Shown: piece by piece, positions 32,379 through 41,235 of the stretch
Layout: every line of letters begins with the position of its first letter
Position numbering within the stretch: the first letter of the stretch is position 1
Assembly (NCBI GenBank): GCA_947479085.1
Contig: CANJYB010000023.1
Location: 1-60,028, forward strand
Reading direction: 5' to 3'
Length of the DNA: 60,028 nucleotides
From: Bacteroidota bacterium
GTDB lineage: Bacteria > Bacteroidota > Bacteroidia > 2-12-FULL-35-15
Notes under the pieces: generated by a model
What the model was told of the DNA's origin: nothing
Databases searched by the model: none
The model's input: only the letters and a program-made list of their open reading frames with translations
Program-made: the position numbers and the translations under genes

Positions 32379-33458
32379 ATGAAGAAAACAATACTATTTT
32401 TATCTGCATTTGGCATAGCTACTTTGGGTGCGGATGCTCAGATTACAATTACTACTGCTGATGTGGCTGTACCCACTACCACCTTGTACCAGGCTACTGA
32501 TACTTTGCCTACGATTTCGGTAGGTGCAGCGGGAACTAACCAAATCTGGAACATGACCGGATTGGCAACTAACTTTACAGATACGTTGACTTTTCTTTCT
32601 TATGCAAGTGCTCCTAATCCTTTATTTTCAACTTCCAACTTAGTGGTTAAACAAGGCTGGCAAAACAATTATGCGTATGCCGTTAATAATGCGTCTTCGG
32701 TAAGCATTATTGGTAATGCTGGAACTTTTAACCTGATGGGGACAAATGTTAACGTTAATCAGTCATTTACCCCTGAAGAAAAGCTTGCTGATTTTCCTTT
32801 TACTTATACTTCTAATTTTGTGAATACCTACAGAACTTTTTCAAAGTTCTATTTTGGTCAAACGGTAATGGGTTTTCAGATTGATTCTATCAGAGATCAT
32901 TCTACTACAGTAAAAACTGTTGTGGTAGATGCCTGGGGAACACTTACAACTCCCTTGGGAACTTATTCTGTAATTAGAAGTAAAGAAACCAAAATTGTAC
33001 ATGATACTATAGATGGCTACATAATTATTTTTCCTCCTTTCGGAGGCTGGCAAAATGCAGTAAGTACTTCTGCAGATTCTACTACTTCTTATACCTGGTG
33101 GGCAAACGGACTTGGGTTTTCGCTTGCAACAGCAACAATGGATTCGACCGGTGGTGTAAAAAGAGTACAATGGCTGATGGACCAGACTTCCGTTGGTATT
33201 AATGAATATACGAACTCATCAATTGAAAATGTATATCCTAACCCGGCACAAAATGAAATAAATATTTTGGCTGATGCAAGTAAACAAAAATCGGTGGAAG
33301 TATTTGATGTTACCGGACGATTTGTTGCTGCATACTCTATTACATCAAACCTTACTAACATTAACACTACTGATTACTGCAACGGAATGTATCTGTTTAA
33401 CCTTGTAGGCAAAAATAATACAATAGATAACAGAGGAAAATTTACTATAACTAAATAA
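32379..33458 (+). CDS. T9SS-exported protein, tandem copy 2
   Basis: The 359-residue paralogue of the preceding product is alignable along its whole length: ITITTADVAVPTTTLYQATDTLPTIS against ITITSADIVTPNHVIYQANDTLPNIS, and the shared VVVDAWGTLTTPLGTYSVIRSKETKI. Signal peptide and T9SS tail (YPNPAQNEINILADASKQKS) are intact. It starts six bases after copy 1, a tandem gene duplication with both copies kept open. Confidence 0.85.
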   Translation: MKKTILFLSAFGIATLGADAQITITTADVAVPTTTLYQATDTLPTISVGAAGTNQIWNMTGLATNFTDTLTFLSYASAPNPLFSTSNLVVKQGWQNNYAYAVNNASSVSIIGNAGTFNLMGTNVNVNQSFTPEEKLADFPFTYTSNFVNTYRTFSKFYFGQTVMGFQIDSIRDHSTTVKTVVVDAWGTLTTPLGTYSVIRSKETKIVHDTIDGYIIIFPPFGGWQNAVSTSADSTTSYTWWANGLGFSLATATMDSTGGVKRVQWLMDQTSVGINEYTNSSIENVYPNPAQNEINILADASKQKSVEVFDVTGRFVAAYSITSNLTNINTTDYCNGMYLFNLVGKNNTIDNRGKFTITK

Positions 33459-33483
33459 TTATAAACACGAAAAAAACAAAAAA

Positions 33484-34437
33484 ATGAAAAAACTATTACT
33501 AACAATTTCCGCATCATTGCTTTTGGCAATTGGTGCAAATGCACAAGTTGACTTGGGTCTGGATACTTGGGTAAATAATCAATACGGTTCTCTTCAGGAT
33601 GTTCAGGGCTGGACAAGTTTCAATACTGCATCTTTTGGTGTAGGAATGGCACAAACTGTTTATAAAATAACAAACAGTCCTGCTTTTGGATCGGCTGCTG
33701 CAAAAGTAGTAACGCAAAAAACTCCTTCGGCTGTGCAGGTTCCTAATCCGTTGAGACCGTTTCATAATTTTGATACGGTAGGTTTGATGTGTTTGGGAAA
33801 TATTCATGTATTGCCTACTGTGGGTTTAACATTTGGACAGCCAATAAGTATCAATCGTCCTACTTACTTAACTTTCTCTTCAAAGGATTCTGTTGTTCCT
33901 GGCGATACATCTTTCGTTCTTGCATTTTTAACAAAATGGGGAATGCCTGTTGCAGGTAAACTTGATACCATTGCCAGTGGGAAATGGGCAGAAGTAGGAG
34001 ATGGAACTCAGCCATGGGCAAGCCATACCATTACTATGACTTACGCGCCAGGTACCACAGGAATTGTGCCTGATTCGCAACAAATATTTGTCTCTTCAAG
34101 TATTTATTCTCATGGTGGAGCTAAAATGGGAAGCGCTTATTATGTTGATGCATTTTGCTGGCAGTGTACAGCTGGGGTTGATGATATTCAAAACAATGAA
34201 AGTATTGTTTCTGTTTCTCCTAATCCAGCAACTACCGAAATTAATTTCACTTCTTCTCTAAATGCAAATTTTATTGAAGTATCTGATATTACTGGTCGTA
34301 AGGTTGGAATGTATACAATGCAGAATAATAAAGTAAAAATACAAACTGAGAGTTTTACTCCAGGCTTTTACTTATATAACGTATTAAATTCTAAAAAAGA
34401 AGTCATAAACAGAGGAAAGTTTGAGATTGCGAAGTAA
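33484..34437 (+). CDS. T9SS-exported protein
   Basis: The 317-residue product has a signal peptide (KLLLTISASLLLAIGANAQ), a mature domain with GLDTWVNNQYGSLQDVQGW and GSAYYVDAFCWQCTAG, and a type A T9SS tail (VSPNPATTEINFTSS ... NRGKFEIAK). The mature part differs from its two upstream neighbours but resembles the carbohydrate-binding-like jelly-roll modules of Bacteroidota secreted proteins. It ends before a strong terminator. Confidence 0.82.
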   Translation: MKKLLLTISASLLLAIGANAQVDLGLDTWVNNQYGSLQDVQGWTSFNTASFGVGMAQTVYKITNSPAFGSAAAKVVTQKTPSAVQVPNPLRPFHNFDTVGLMCLGNIHVLPTVGLTFGQPISINRPTYLTFSSKDSVVPGDTSFVLAFLTKWGMPVAGKLDTIASGKWAEVGDGTQPWASHTITMTYAPGTTGIVPDSQQIFVSSSIYSHGGAKMGSAYYVDAFCWQCTAGVDDIQNNESIVSVSPNPATTEINFTSSLNANFIEVSDITGRKVGMYTMQNNKVKIQTESFTPGFYLYNVLNSKKEVINRGKFEIAK

Positions 34438-34463
34438 AATAAAAACAAACCTTTAACATACCT

Positions 34464-34497
34464 AAACGCCTCGCAAAAATGCGGGGCGTTTCTTTTT
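34464..34497 (+). terminator. Terminator of the T9SS cluster
   Basis: AAACGCCTCGCA (34464-34475) pairs with TGCGGGGCGTTT (34480-34491), one mismatch, followed by CTTTTT. Confidence 0.85.
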
Positions 34498-34542
34498 ACA
34501 TCAATTGAAAAACGTTTGGTACTTTTACAAAAAGAAATTGCT

Positions 34543-35565
34543 TTGAACACCAGGATAACAGACGGATTAAACTATTTTTCAAAACTCTCGCCAAGAAGGT
34601 TATGGAATGCCACCAAAGTGGTGAGTAGTTTCTATTTATCTAAATGGAGTAAAAAGCCCATTCAATGGGGGATTCCCATTAGCATTACATTCGAGCCGAC
34701 CACATCCTGCAACCTTCGTTGCCCTGAATGTCCTTCAGGCTTAAGGGAATTTACACGCCCTACCGGTATGTTGAATAATGATTTCTTTCAAAAAACATTG
34801 GATGAAGTGTACAAAGAAATTTCTTACTTAATATTTTATTTCCAGGGCGAACCATTTCTTAATCCAAAGTTTTTGGAGATGGTGAAATATGCAGCTATGA
34901 AAAATATTTACACTGCCACTTCTACCAATGCTCATTACCTGAACGATACCAATGCAAGAAAAACAGTAGAAAGTGGTTTGGACCGATTAATAATATCCAT
35001 TGATGGCACCACACAGGAAACCTATGAACAATACAGGATTGGTGGTGATTTAAAGAAAGTAATTGAAGGAACGGAGAATATTATTAAATGGAAAAAGGAA
35101 TTGAAATCGAAAACACCTCATGTTATTTTTCAGTTTTTAGTGGTAAAGCCGAATCAGCACCAAATAAAGGATGTGGAAGTATTAGCCAAAAAACTGGGAG
35201 TGGATGAAGTGCGTTTTAAAACCGCACAGATGTATGATTATGTTAATGGCAATGCGCTCATTCCAACCATCGAAAAATATTCCCGTTATCAACAACAATC
35301 CGATGGAACATATGCAATCAAAAATGAAATGCTGAACCATTGCTGGAGATTATGGCATTCGACTGTTATTACCTGGGACGGGTTGGTGGTACCTTGTTGT
35401 TTTGATAAAGATGCGAAACATCAATTAGGTGATTTAAAAAACACTTCCTTTAAACAACTCTGGAAAGGCAATAAATACAATAACTTCAGGGCATCCGTTC
35501 TGCGCTCGCGTTCTGAAATTGATATTTGCAAAAACTGTACAGAAGGTACAAAAGTCTGGGCATAA
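34543..35565 (+). CDS. Radical SAM protein with SPASM-type C-terminus
   Basis: The 4Fe-4S/SAM motif CNLRCPEC (Cys about 56, 60, 63) follows TFEPTTSCN. The C-terminal part has CCFDKDAKHQLGDL and ICKNCTEG, the Cys pattern of SPASM auxiliary clusters. The frame is open from TTG 34516, but TTG 34543 gives the more natural N-terminus (NTRITDGLNYFSKLSPRRLW); either way a TTG start is needed. Radical SAM/SPASM proteins often mature peptides or modify enzymes; no precursor peptide is visible next to it. Substrate unknown. Confidence 0.82.
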   Translation: MNTRITDGLNYFSKLSPRRLWNATKVVSSFYLSKWSKKPIQWGIPISITFEPTTSCNLRCPECPSGLREFTRPTGMLNNDFFQKTLDEVYKEISYLIFYFQGEPFLNPKFLEMVKYAAMKNIYTATSTNAHYLNDTNARKTVESGLDRLIISIDGTTQETYEQYRIGGDLKKVIEGTENIIKWKKELKSKTPHVIFQFLVVKPNQHQIKDVEVLAKKLGVDEVRFKTAQMYDYVNGNALIPTIEKYSRYQQQSDGTYAIKNEMLNHCWRLWHSTVITWDGLVVPCCFDKDAKHQLGDLKNTSFKQLWKGNKYNNFRASVLRSRSEIDICKNCTEGTKVWA

Positions 35566-35592
35566 AAAAACTCCGCAAAGCTGCAGAGTCTT
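35566..35592. terminator. Possible weak terminator between convergent genes
   Basis: ACTCCGC (35570-35576) and GCAGAGT (35583-35589) pair with one mismatch and are flanked by an A run and a short T run. It lies between the radical SAM gene and frr. Confidence 0.4.
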
Positions 35593-35614
35593 TACTATTC
35601 AATTCACTCTCCAA

Positions 35615-36178
35615 TTAAACAGTCATTATCTCTTTTTCTTTTATTTCTAAATGCTTGTCGCATTTCAAAACAAATCCGTCAATCATAATCTGAACCTTTC
35701 CTTCTGCTTCTTTTATATCATCTTCGGGGGTTCCATTTTTCTGTAGTTTCTTAAGCTCTTCGTTGGCCTCTTTGCGGATGGTTCTTAAACTAACTTTTCC
35801 GTTTTCCACTTCCGATTTTGCTTTTTTTACCAGGTCCTTTCTTCTCTCTTCTGTTAATGCAGGAACCAATATACGAATCAACACCCCATCATTCTGAGGA
35901 TTCAAACCAAGGTTAGCAGCCATAATTGCTTTTTCAATAGGTGTCAGCATTGATTTTTCCCAGGGTTGAATTACCAAAGTACGGGCATCGGCTGTATTCA
36001 CATTCGCTACCTGGTTTAAAGGTGTACGTGTTCCATAATAATCAACTGAAATACTTTCCAGCATGGTAGGACTTGCCTTACCTGCACGTACTTTGACTAA
36101 TTCCGCCTCAAGATGCGAAACAGCCTTTTCCATTTGTTCTTTGGCATTGTCCAGTATAAATTGAATTTCTTCGTTCAT
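35615..36178 (-). CDS. frr: Ribosome recycling factor
   Basis: The 187-residue protein splits post-termination ribosomes together with EF-G. Typical sequence: KVRAGKASPTMLESISVDYYG, TPLNQVANVNTADARTLVIQPW, IRILVPALTEERRKDLVKKAK. Length is normal. It follows pyrH in the usual frr-pyrH-tsf-rpsB neighbourhood. Confidence 0.97.
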   Translation of the reverse strand: MNEEIQFILDNAKEQMEKAVSHLEAELVKVRAGKASPTMLESISVDYYGTRTPLNQVANVNTADARTLVIQPWEKSMLTPIEKAIMAANLGLNPQNDGVLIRILVPALTEERRKDLVKKAKSEVENGKVSLRTIRKEANEELKKLQKNGTPEDDIKEAEGKVQIMIDGFVLKCDKHLEIKEKEIMTV

Positions 36179-36283
36179 AATTATAGTATTGAGATGTGAG
36201 TATTTTTATATGATTCTGCTACAAAGGTAATTTTTTCTTTTTACTTTTCTTTGCGTGTTTTACCTCTTTGCTGAAATAATTTT

Positions 36284-36991
36284 CTAAAACTCTACCAATG
36301 TTCCTATAGGTTCCCCCTGCATTATCTTTTTCAGGTTGCCGGGTTTATTCATATCAAAAACGATGATTGGTAATTTGTTTTCTTTACAAAGCGTAAACGC
36401 AGTCATATCCATCACTTCCAGTCCTTTTGCATATACTTCATCAAAAGAAATGGTATCATATTTTGTTGCCGTTTTATCTTTCTCCGGGTCTGCAGTATAT
36501 ATTCCATCCACTCGGGTCCCTTTCAAAACCACATTTGCTTCAATTTCAATTGCCCGTAAAGTACCAGCCGTATCTGTTGTAAAGTAAGGGTTCCCGGTAC
36601 CTGCCCCGAAAATCACCACTCTGTTTTTTTCCAAATGACGTACCGCTTTCCTTCTGATAAAGGGTTCGCATATTTGTTCCATTTTAATAGCAGATTGCAA
36701 ACGTGTTTCCACTCCTGCTTTTTCCAAAGCTGATTGTAAAGCCATCGAATTAATAACAGTAGCAAGCATTCCCATATAGTCGCCATGTACTCTGTCCATA
36801 CCGCCTTCTTCCGCCTGTATTCCCCTGAAAATATTTCCTCCTCCAATAACCACAGCAACCTGAACTCCCATATCGGAAATTTCCTTTATCTGTTGGGCAT
36901 ATTGTGAAATACGTTCGTTATCAATACCAAATTGTTTGTTCCCCATCAGTGATTCACCACTAAGTTTCAAGAGAATGCGTTTATATTTCAT
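36284..36991 (-). CDS. pyrH: UMP kinase
   Basis: The bacterial-type UMP kinase (amino acid kinase fold, 235 residues) phosphorylates UMP to UDP. Motifs: [13 protein letters not shown] at the N-terminus, [11 protein letters not shown], and [21 protein letters not shown]. The C-terminal segment ends in [10 protein letters not shown], as in other members. Confidence 0.97.
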   Translation of the reverse strand: MKYKRILLKLSGESLMGNKQFGIDNERISQYAQQIKEISDMGVQVAVVIGGGNIFRGIQAEEGGMDRVHGDYMGMLATVINSMALQSALEKAGVETRLQSAIKMEQICEPFIRRKAVRHLEKNRVVIFGAGTGNPYFTTDTAGTLRAIEIEANVVLKGTRVDGIYTADPEKDKTATKYDTISFDEVYAKGLEVMDMTAFTLCKENKLPIIVFDMNKPGNLKKIMQGEPIGTLVEF

Positions 36992-37020
36992 AGTAATAAT
37001 TTAATGTTATTTAAAGGGCA

Positions 37021-37050
37021 AAAAAAAGTCCCGATTAAATCGGGACTTTT
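37021..37050 (-). terminator. Terminator after tsf
   Basis: AAAAGTCCCGATT (37024-37036) pairs with AATCGGGACTTTT (37038-37050); on the minus strand it ends in a U-run. Confidence 0.85.
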
Positions 37051-37064
37051 AAAATAATAATGAA

Positions 37065-37901
37065 TTAACTCAATGCGATTCGTTTAAAGCCTGTTACTGT
37101 CAAGCCTTTTTCTGAATCGTTCATATATTGTGCAATTGTTTTTTTATTGTCTTTAATAAACTCCTGGTTCAGCAAAGTAGATTCTTTGTAGAACTTGTTC
37201 AGTTTACCCATTGCAATTTTTTCAAGCATATCCTCAGCTTTTCCTTCTGCGCGTGCTTGTTCTTTACCAACTTCTATTTCTCTTTGAATGGTTTCTGAAT
37301 CAACATCTCCTTTATCAACAGCTACCGGAGCCATTGCAGCAACCTGCATTGCTACATCTTTAGCAACTTCTGCACTCACAGTTTTAGAACTGAATCCAAC
37401 TATGTTTGCCAATCTGTTTCCTGGGTGGTTATAAGCAGTTACAAATGGAGCTTCAACGATTTCGTATTTAGTCAATTCGATTTTTTCTCCGATAACTCCT
37501 GTCTGTTCAATTAACTTTTCTCCGATAGAGATTTTGTCATCATAAACTAATGCTTTCAAATCATCAGCAGTCTTTGGGTTTTTAGCAATAGCAATATCAA
37601 GAATGTTATTTGCAAATTGTTGATACGCTTCGTTTTTTGCAACGAAATCTGTTTCACAATTTACTGCCAATACCACACCTCTGGTATTATCACCTGTTGT
37701 TTTTGCAACCACCACACCTTCTTTTGAATCACGGTCGCTACGGTTAGCTGCTACTTTTTGTCCTTTTTTACGCAATTCATCAATTGCTTTTTCAAAATCA
37801 CCTTCCGCTTCTGTTAAAGCTTTTTTGCAGTCCATCATACCTGCACCTGTCATTTGTCTTAGCTTGTTAATGTCTGCTGCTGTAATCGTCATTGTTGTCA
37901 T
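37065..37901 (-). CDS. tsf: Elongation factor Ts
   Basis: The 278-residue nucleotide-exchange factor for EF-Tu carries the N-terminal UBA-like module with the signature LRQMTGAGMMDCKKAL, the core with VLAVNCETDFVAKN, and HPGNRLANIVGF in the second subdomain. It lies just downstream of rpsB, as usual. Confidence 0.97.
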   Translation of the reverse strand: MTTMTITAADINKLRQMTGAGMMDCKKALTEAEGDFEKAIDELRKKGQKVAANRSDRDSKEGVVVAKTTGDNTRGVVLAVNCETDFVAKNEAYQQFANNILDIAIAKNPKTADDLKALVYDDKISIGEKLIEQTGVIGEKIELTKYEIVEAPFVTAYNHPGNRLANIVGFSSKTVSAEVAKDVAMQVAAMAPVAVDKGDVDSETIQREIEVGKEQARAEGKAEDMLEKIAMGKLNKFYKESTLLNQEFIKDNKKTIAQYMNDSEKGLTVTGFKRIALS

Positions 37902-37921
37902 TTTATTATAAGTTATGTATT

Positions 37922-37953
37922 AAAAAAATGTCCCGATTTTATCAGGACATTTT
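37922..37953 (-). terminator. Hairpin between rpsB and tsf
   Basis: AAAATGTCC (37925-37933) pairs with GGACATTTT (37945-37953) on a stem extended by further pairs. On the minus strand it follows rpsB and ends in U residues, so part of the transcripts may stop here. Confidence 0.75.
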
Positions 37954-37958
37954 AAAGA

Positions 37959-38813
37959 TTATTTTTTTTCAGTTACTGTTTTTCTTTTTCGTCCTGCAGT
38001 GGGAGCTTTTTTAGTGCCATCCTCTTCATCACTTGCCGATGTGAATTTTTCACCATCTGCCATGTTCGAAGCATCTCCACTGGTTTTTGTTCCTTCTTTT
38101 TCGTCCTGTGCAGTTTCTTTGTCCACTTTACGTTCTGACAAACCTTCTTCAATTGCTTTTGTAATAATACCTGTAATCAAAGCAATGGAAGTTGAAGCAT
38201 CATCATTTGCAGGGATTGCATAATCCACTAAGTTTGGATCTGAATTAGTATCAACGATAGCAAATGTTGGAATGTTCAGACGTTTTGCTTCTGCCACAGC
38301 AATATGTTCTTTAGAAATATCAACTATAAATAATGCAGCCGGTAAACGGGTTAAATCTGCAATACTTCCTAAGTTGGTTTCCAGTTTCGCTCTAACACGT
38401 GAAATCTGTAATTTCTCTTTTTTAGAAATATTATTGAAAGTTCCATCAGTTGCCATTTTATCAATGGTAGCCATTTTACGAACTGCTTTACGGATAGTTG
38501 CAAAGTTGGTAAGCATACCACCGGGCCAACGTTCAGTAACATAAGGCATATTTACTGCTTTTACTTTTTCAGCAACGATATCTTTTGCTTGTTTTTTAGT
38601 AGCAACAAATAATATTTTTTTACCTGATTTTGCAATTTGTTTCAAAGCATTTGCTGCTTCGTCAATTTTCACAACGGTTTTATTCAAATCGATGATGTGA
38701 ATACCGTTTTTTTCTGTGAATATATATGGAGCCATTGCCGGGTTCCATTTTCTTTTTAAGTGTCCGAAATGTGATCCGGCATCTAATAACTCATTAAAAC
38801 TTGTTCTTGGCAT
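37959..38813 (-). CDS. rpsB: 30S ribosomal protein S2
   Basis: Starts with the S2 sequence SFNELLDAGSHFGHLKRKWNPAMAPYIF and continues through YVTERWPGGMLTNFATI and NIPTFAIVDTNSDPNLVDYAIPANDDA. It is 284 residues long; the last ~55 are a low-complexity tail of Lys, Glu, Asp, Ser and Thr, beyond the conserved S2 domain. Confidence 0.97.
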   Translation of the reverse strand: MPRTSFNELLDAGSHFGHLKRKWNPAMAPYIFTEKNGIHIIDLNKTVVKIDEAANALKQIAKSGKKILFVATKKQAKDIVAEKVKAVNMPYVTERWPGGMLTNFATIRKAVRKMATIDKMATDGTFNNISKKEKLQISRVRAKLETNLGSIADLTRLPAALFIVDISKEHIAVAEAKRLNIPTFAIVDTNSDPNLVDYAIPANDDASTSIALITGIITKAIEEGLSERKVDKETAQDEKEGTKTSGDASNMADGEKFTSASDEEDGTKKAPTAGRKRKTVTEKK

Positions 38814-38852
38814 TTATTATTTTTTAATATTAATTTATAGTTTATAAAATGA

Positions 38853-39239
38853 TTAACGTTTACTGAATTGGAAACGTTTACGAGCTTTCTTCTGACCCGG
38901 TTTCTTACGTTCAACCATTTTAGGATTTCTTGTCATCAAACCTTCTGCTTTTAACAGTGGTTTATGATTTGCATCCATTTCTACTAAAGCACGGGCAATT
39001 GCTAAACGTACAGCTTCTGCCTGACCTGTTACCCCGCCCCCTTTTACAGTTACCTTTACATCATATTCACCCGATGTTTTTGTAACACCAAATGCCTGAT
39101 TAACTTTGTACTGTAAAACAGATGTTGTGAAATAGGTTTTGTAATCTTTATTATTGATTACAACTTCACCAGTTCCTTTTTGCACATATGCACGTGCTAC
39201 AGCGGTTTTTCTTCTACCAAGAGTATTTACTACTTCCAT
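38853..39239 (-). CDS. rpsI: 30S ribosomal protein S9
   Basis: The 128-residue protein has the S9 signature GGGVTGQAEAVRLAIARAL and the basic C-terminus KKPGQKKARKRFQFSKR, which reaches the ribosomal P site. It starts four bases after rplM. Confidence 0.98.
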   Translation of the reverse strand: MEVVNTLGRRKTAVARAYVQKGTGEVVINNKDYKTYFTTSVLQYKVNQAFGVTKTSGEYDVKVTVKGGGVTGQAEAVRLAIARALVEMDANHKPLLKAEGLMTRNPKMVERKKPGQKKARKRFQFSKR

Positions 39240-39243
39240 TTAT

Positions 39244-39699
39244 TTATTTAATTGAATTTATTTTGATTTCTTTAGGTTGTTGTGCCGTATGAGGATGTTC
39301 TGCACCTGCATAGATATAAACGTTACGTCTTAACGCATCGCCCAATCTGTTTTTTGGCAACATTCCGCTTACTGCTTTTCTGATAACATCAGAAGGATTT
39401 TTTGCTAATATCTCTTTTGGAGTAGCAAAACGCTGTCCGCCCGGATAACCAGTATGGCGTACATATTCCTTATCGGTTAATTTTTTTCCGGTTAATTTTA
39501 CCTTTTCCGCATTGATAACAATAACATTGTCACCAGTATCTACGTGAGGAGTAAAATTGGTTTTGTTTTTCCCTCTTAAAATAAAGGCTACTTCAGATGC
39601 CAAACGACCTAATACTTCGTTTTCTGCATCAATGATTACCCATCCTTTGTTTACAGTTTCCTTACTTGCTGAAACTGTTTTGTAACTGATTGCTTCCAC
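39244..39699 (-). CDS. rplM: 50S ribosomal protein L13
   Basis: The 151-residue protein has the L13 core: WVIIDAENEVLGRLASEVAFILRGK, FTPHVDTGDNVIVINAEKVKLTG and VRKAVSGMLPKNRLGDALRRNVYIY-type residues. It is the first gene of the rplM-rpsI pair and has its own promoter (39755-39785). Confidence 0.98.
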   Translation of the reverse strand: MEAISYKTVSASKETVNKGWVIIDAENEVLGRLASEVAFILRGKNKTNFTPHVDTGDNVIVINAEKVKLTGKKLTDKEYVRHTGYPGGQRFATPKEILAKNPSDVIRKAVSGMLPKNRLGDALRRNVYIYAGAEHPHTAQQPKEIKINSIK

Positions 39700-39754
39700 T
39701 ATTCTTTTATATTAATTTATATACTTTTTTAATCCGCTTTTTTAAAACGGGGTG

Positions 39755-39785
39755 CGAAGATAGACAACTTTTTATTCCTGACAAA
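39755..39785 (-). promoter_or_regulatory. Promoter of the ribosomal protein genes
   Basis: On the minus strand, TTTG (39785-39782), 19 bases, then TATCTTCG (39762-39755). The -7 box has TTCG in place of TTTG, like purB, and the spacing is ideal. Confidence 0.6.
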
Positions 39786-39885
39786 ATAATTAACAAAATA
39801 AATGTTGAAAACTAAAACAATACGTGGGATTGTTGCCGTTCTTATTATGTATGAAAAAGCCAGGTATTGAAAACTATTCGCCCTG

Positions 39886-40809
39886 CTAAACAAGGGAAAT
39901 ATCAAATTGAACCAAATCAATAAATTCCTGAACACGGTCGTCTACCTGTTCCTGGCTAAGTCCCACAAGGTTTTCCGTACCGAATTTCTCAACGCAAAAA
40001 GAGGCTGTTGCCGAACCGAAAATAATAGCTCTTTTCATGTTTTCAAAGGAAATATCTTTTGTTTGAGCAAGGTAACCAATAAATCCTCCGGCAAATGAAT
40101 CTCCTGCACCGGTTGGATCAAAAACTTCCTCCAGAGGCAAAGCCGGAGCAAAAAACACCTGGTCTTTATTAAATAACAAAGCTCCATGTTCTCCTTTCTT
40201 AATAATAAGGTATTGTGGTCCCATCGACAGAATTTTCTGAGCTGCCTTTACTAATGAGTATTCTCCCGAAAGCTGGCGGGCCTCTCCGTCATTCACTGCA
40301 AGCACATCCACCTGGCTTATTATTTTCATCAAATCAGGCAAAGCAATGTCCATCCAGAAGTTCATAGTGTCTAACACTATCAGCTTAGGGCGGGTTTTTA
40401 ATTGTGCCAATACTCTTAGTTGCACTTGCGGACTTAAATTACCTAACATTAACAGTTCACAGTCCTGGTATGCTTCAGGAACTATCGGGTCAAATGTTTC
40501 CAGCACATTTAATTCGGTGGTTAACGTATCACGTGTATTCATATCATTATGATATTTACCGGACCAAAAAAAGGTTTTTCCCTCTTTTATAATTTGCAAC
40601 CCATCTGTATTAATATGATGCCTGTTCAGCATATTTATATTTTCTTTCGGAAAATCACCCCCAACCACCGACACTAAATTGATATCTTTGGTAAAGTAAG
40701 AAGCCGCCAAACCTATATAGGTAGCGGCTCCGCCAAGTATTTTATCTGTTTTTCCAAAAGGGGTTTCTATAGCATCAAACGCAACAGTTCCAACAACCAA
40801 TAAACTCAT
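39886..40809 (-). CDS. PfkB-family sugar kinase
   Basis: From the ATG at 40809 the 307-residue protein starts SLLVVGTVAFDAIETPFGK. It shows the ribokinase fold: GGAATYIGLAASYF near the N-terminus, NDGEARQLSG in the middle, and the catalytic PfkB motif DPTGAGDSFAGGFIGYL. The family phosphorylates sugars or nucleosides with ATP. The upstream in-frame TTG at 40866 lies in the -33 element and is rejected as start. Which sugar is used is not evident. It is a single-gene unit. Confidence 0.87.
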   Translation of the reverse strand: MSLLVVGTVAFDAIETPFGKTDKILGGAATYIGLAASYFTKDINLVSVVGGDFPKENINMLNRHHINTDGLQIIKEGKTFFWSGKYHNDMNTRDTLTTELNVLETFDPIVPEAYQDCELLMLGNLSPQVQLRVLAQLKTRPKLIVLDTMNFWMDIALPDLMKIISQVDVLAVNDGEARQLSGEYSLVKAAQKILSMGPQYLIIKKGEHGALLFNKDQVFFAPALPLEEVFDPTGAGDSFAGGFIGYLAQTKDISFENMKRAIIFGSATASFCVEKFGTENLVGLSQEQVDDRVQEFIDLVQFDISLV

Positions 40810-40836
40810 AAATAAATTATTTTTAAAATTTTTGCA

Positions 40837-40866
40837 CAAATATATTGCATATTTCAATTGAACCAA
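40837..40866 (-). promoter_or_regulatory. Promoter of the PfkB kinase gene
   Basis: TTG (40866-40864), 19 bases, then TATATTTG (40844-40837), about 27 bases before the ATG. Both elements fit the consensus. Confidence 0.7.
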
Positions 40867-40898
40867 CTACTTTCGCACTCCTTTTTAAAAAAGGTCAT

Positions 40899-40972
40899 TC
40901 TTCCTTAGCTCAGTTGGTTAGAGCATCTGACTGTTAATCAGAGGGTCGCTGGTTCAAGTCCAGCAGGGAGAG
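40899..40972 (+). tRNA. tRNA-Asn (anticodon GTT)
   Basis: A full cloverleaf can be drawn. The acceptor TCTTCCT (40899-40905) pairs with AGGGAGA (40965-40971). The D arm is GCTC/GAGC, and the anticodon arm is TCTGA-CTGTTAA-TCAGA with anticodon GTT. The T arm is GCTGG-TTCAAGT-CCAGC, with discriminator G at 40972. The CCA end is not encoded. A strong terminator follows. Confidence 0.97.
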
Positions 40973-40982
40973 CAACAAAGAC

Positions 40983-41019
40983 AAGGGTTTCAAGCTATCA
41001 ACGTTTGAAACCCTTTTTT
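40983..41019 (+). terminator. Terminator after tRNA-Asn
   Basis: AAGGGTTTCAA (40983-40993) pairs with TTGAAACCCTT (41005-41015), followed by T residues. Confidence 0.9.
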
Positions 41020-41085
41020 ATTTTTATTCAATTGGGTCGAAAAAAATACAAAAGTATACATATTGAGTATGTTTCGATTTATCAC

Positions 41086-41199
41086 AAAAAATGATTTTTG
41101 CTTTTTAAAATTGGAATTAAGATAAAAATGGATGTTATTCTGGAAACATATTCTTAATTATCCAGGCTAAAATCATAATTCCAAACATAATCATTTTTT
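41086..41199. repeat. Nested inverted repeat (114 bp), possible MITE remnant or structured RNA
   Basis: Outer arms AAAAAATGATT (41086-41096) and AATCATTTTTT (41189-41199) are perfect complements. Inside them TTGGAATTA (41111-41119) matches TAATTCCAA (41176-41184), and further in AATTAAGA (41115-41122) matches TCTTAATT (41152-41159), which competes with the second pair. No ORF lies within. The remaining bases of the 41020-41235 gap show nothing else. Confidence 0.5.
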
Positions 41200-41235
41200 A
41201 TTATCTTACATCCTTCATATCCGTGTACCTGTTTA

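Noticed and set aside
40899-40972. Integrative element at the tRNA-Asn gene
   Set aside because: No integrase gene and no repeat of the tRNA 3' end was seen nearby.
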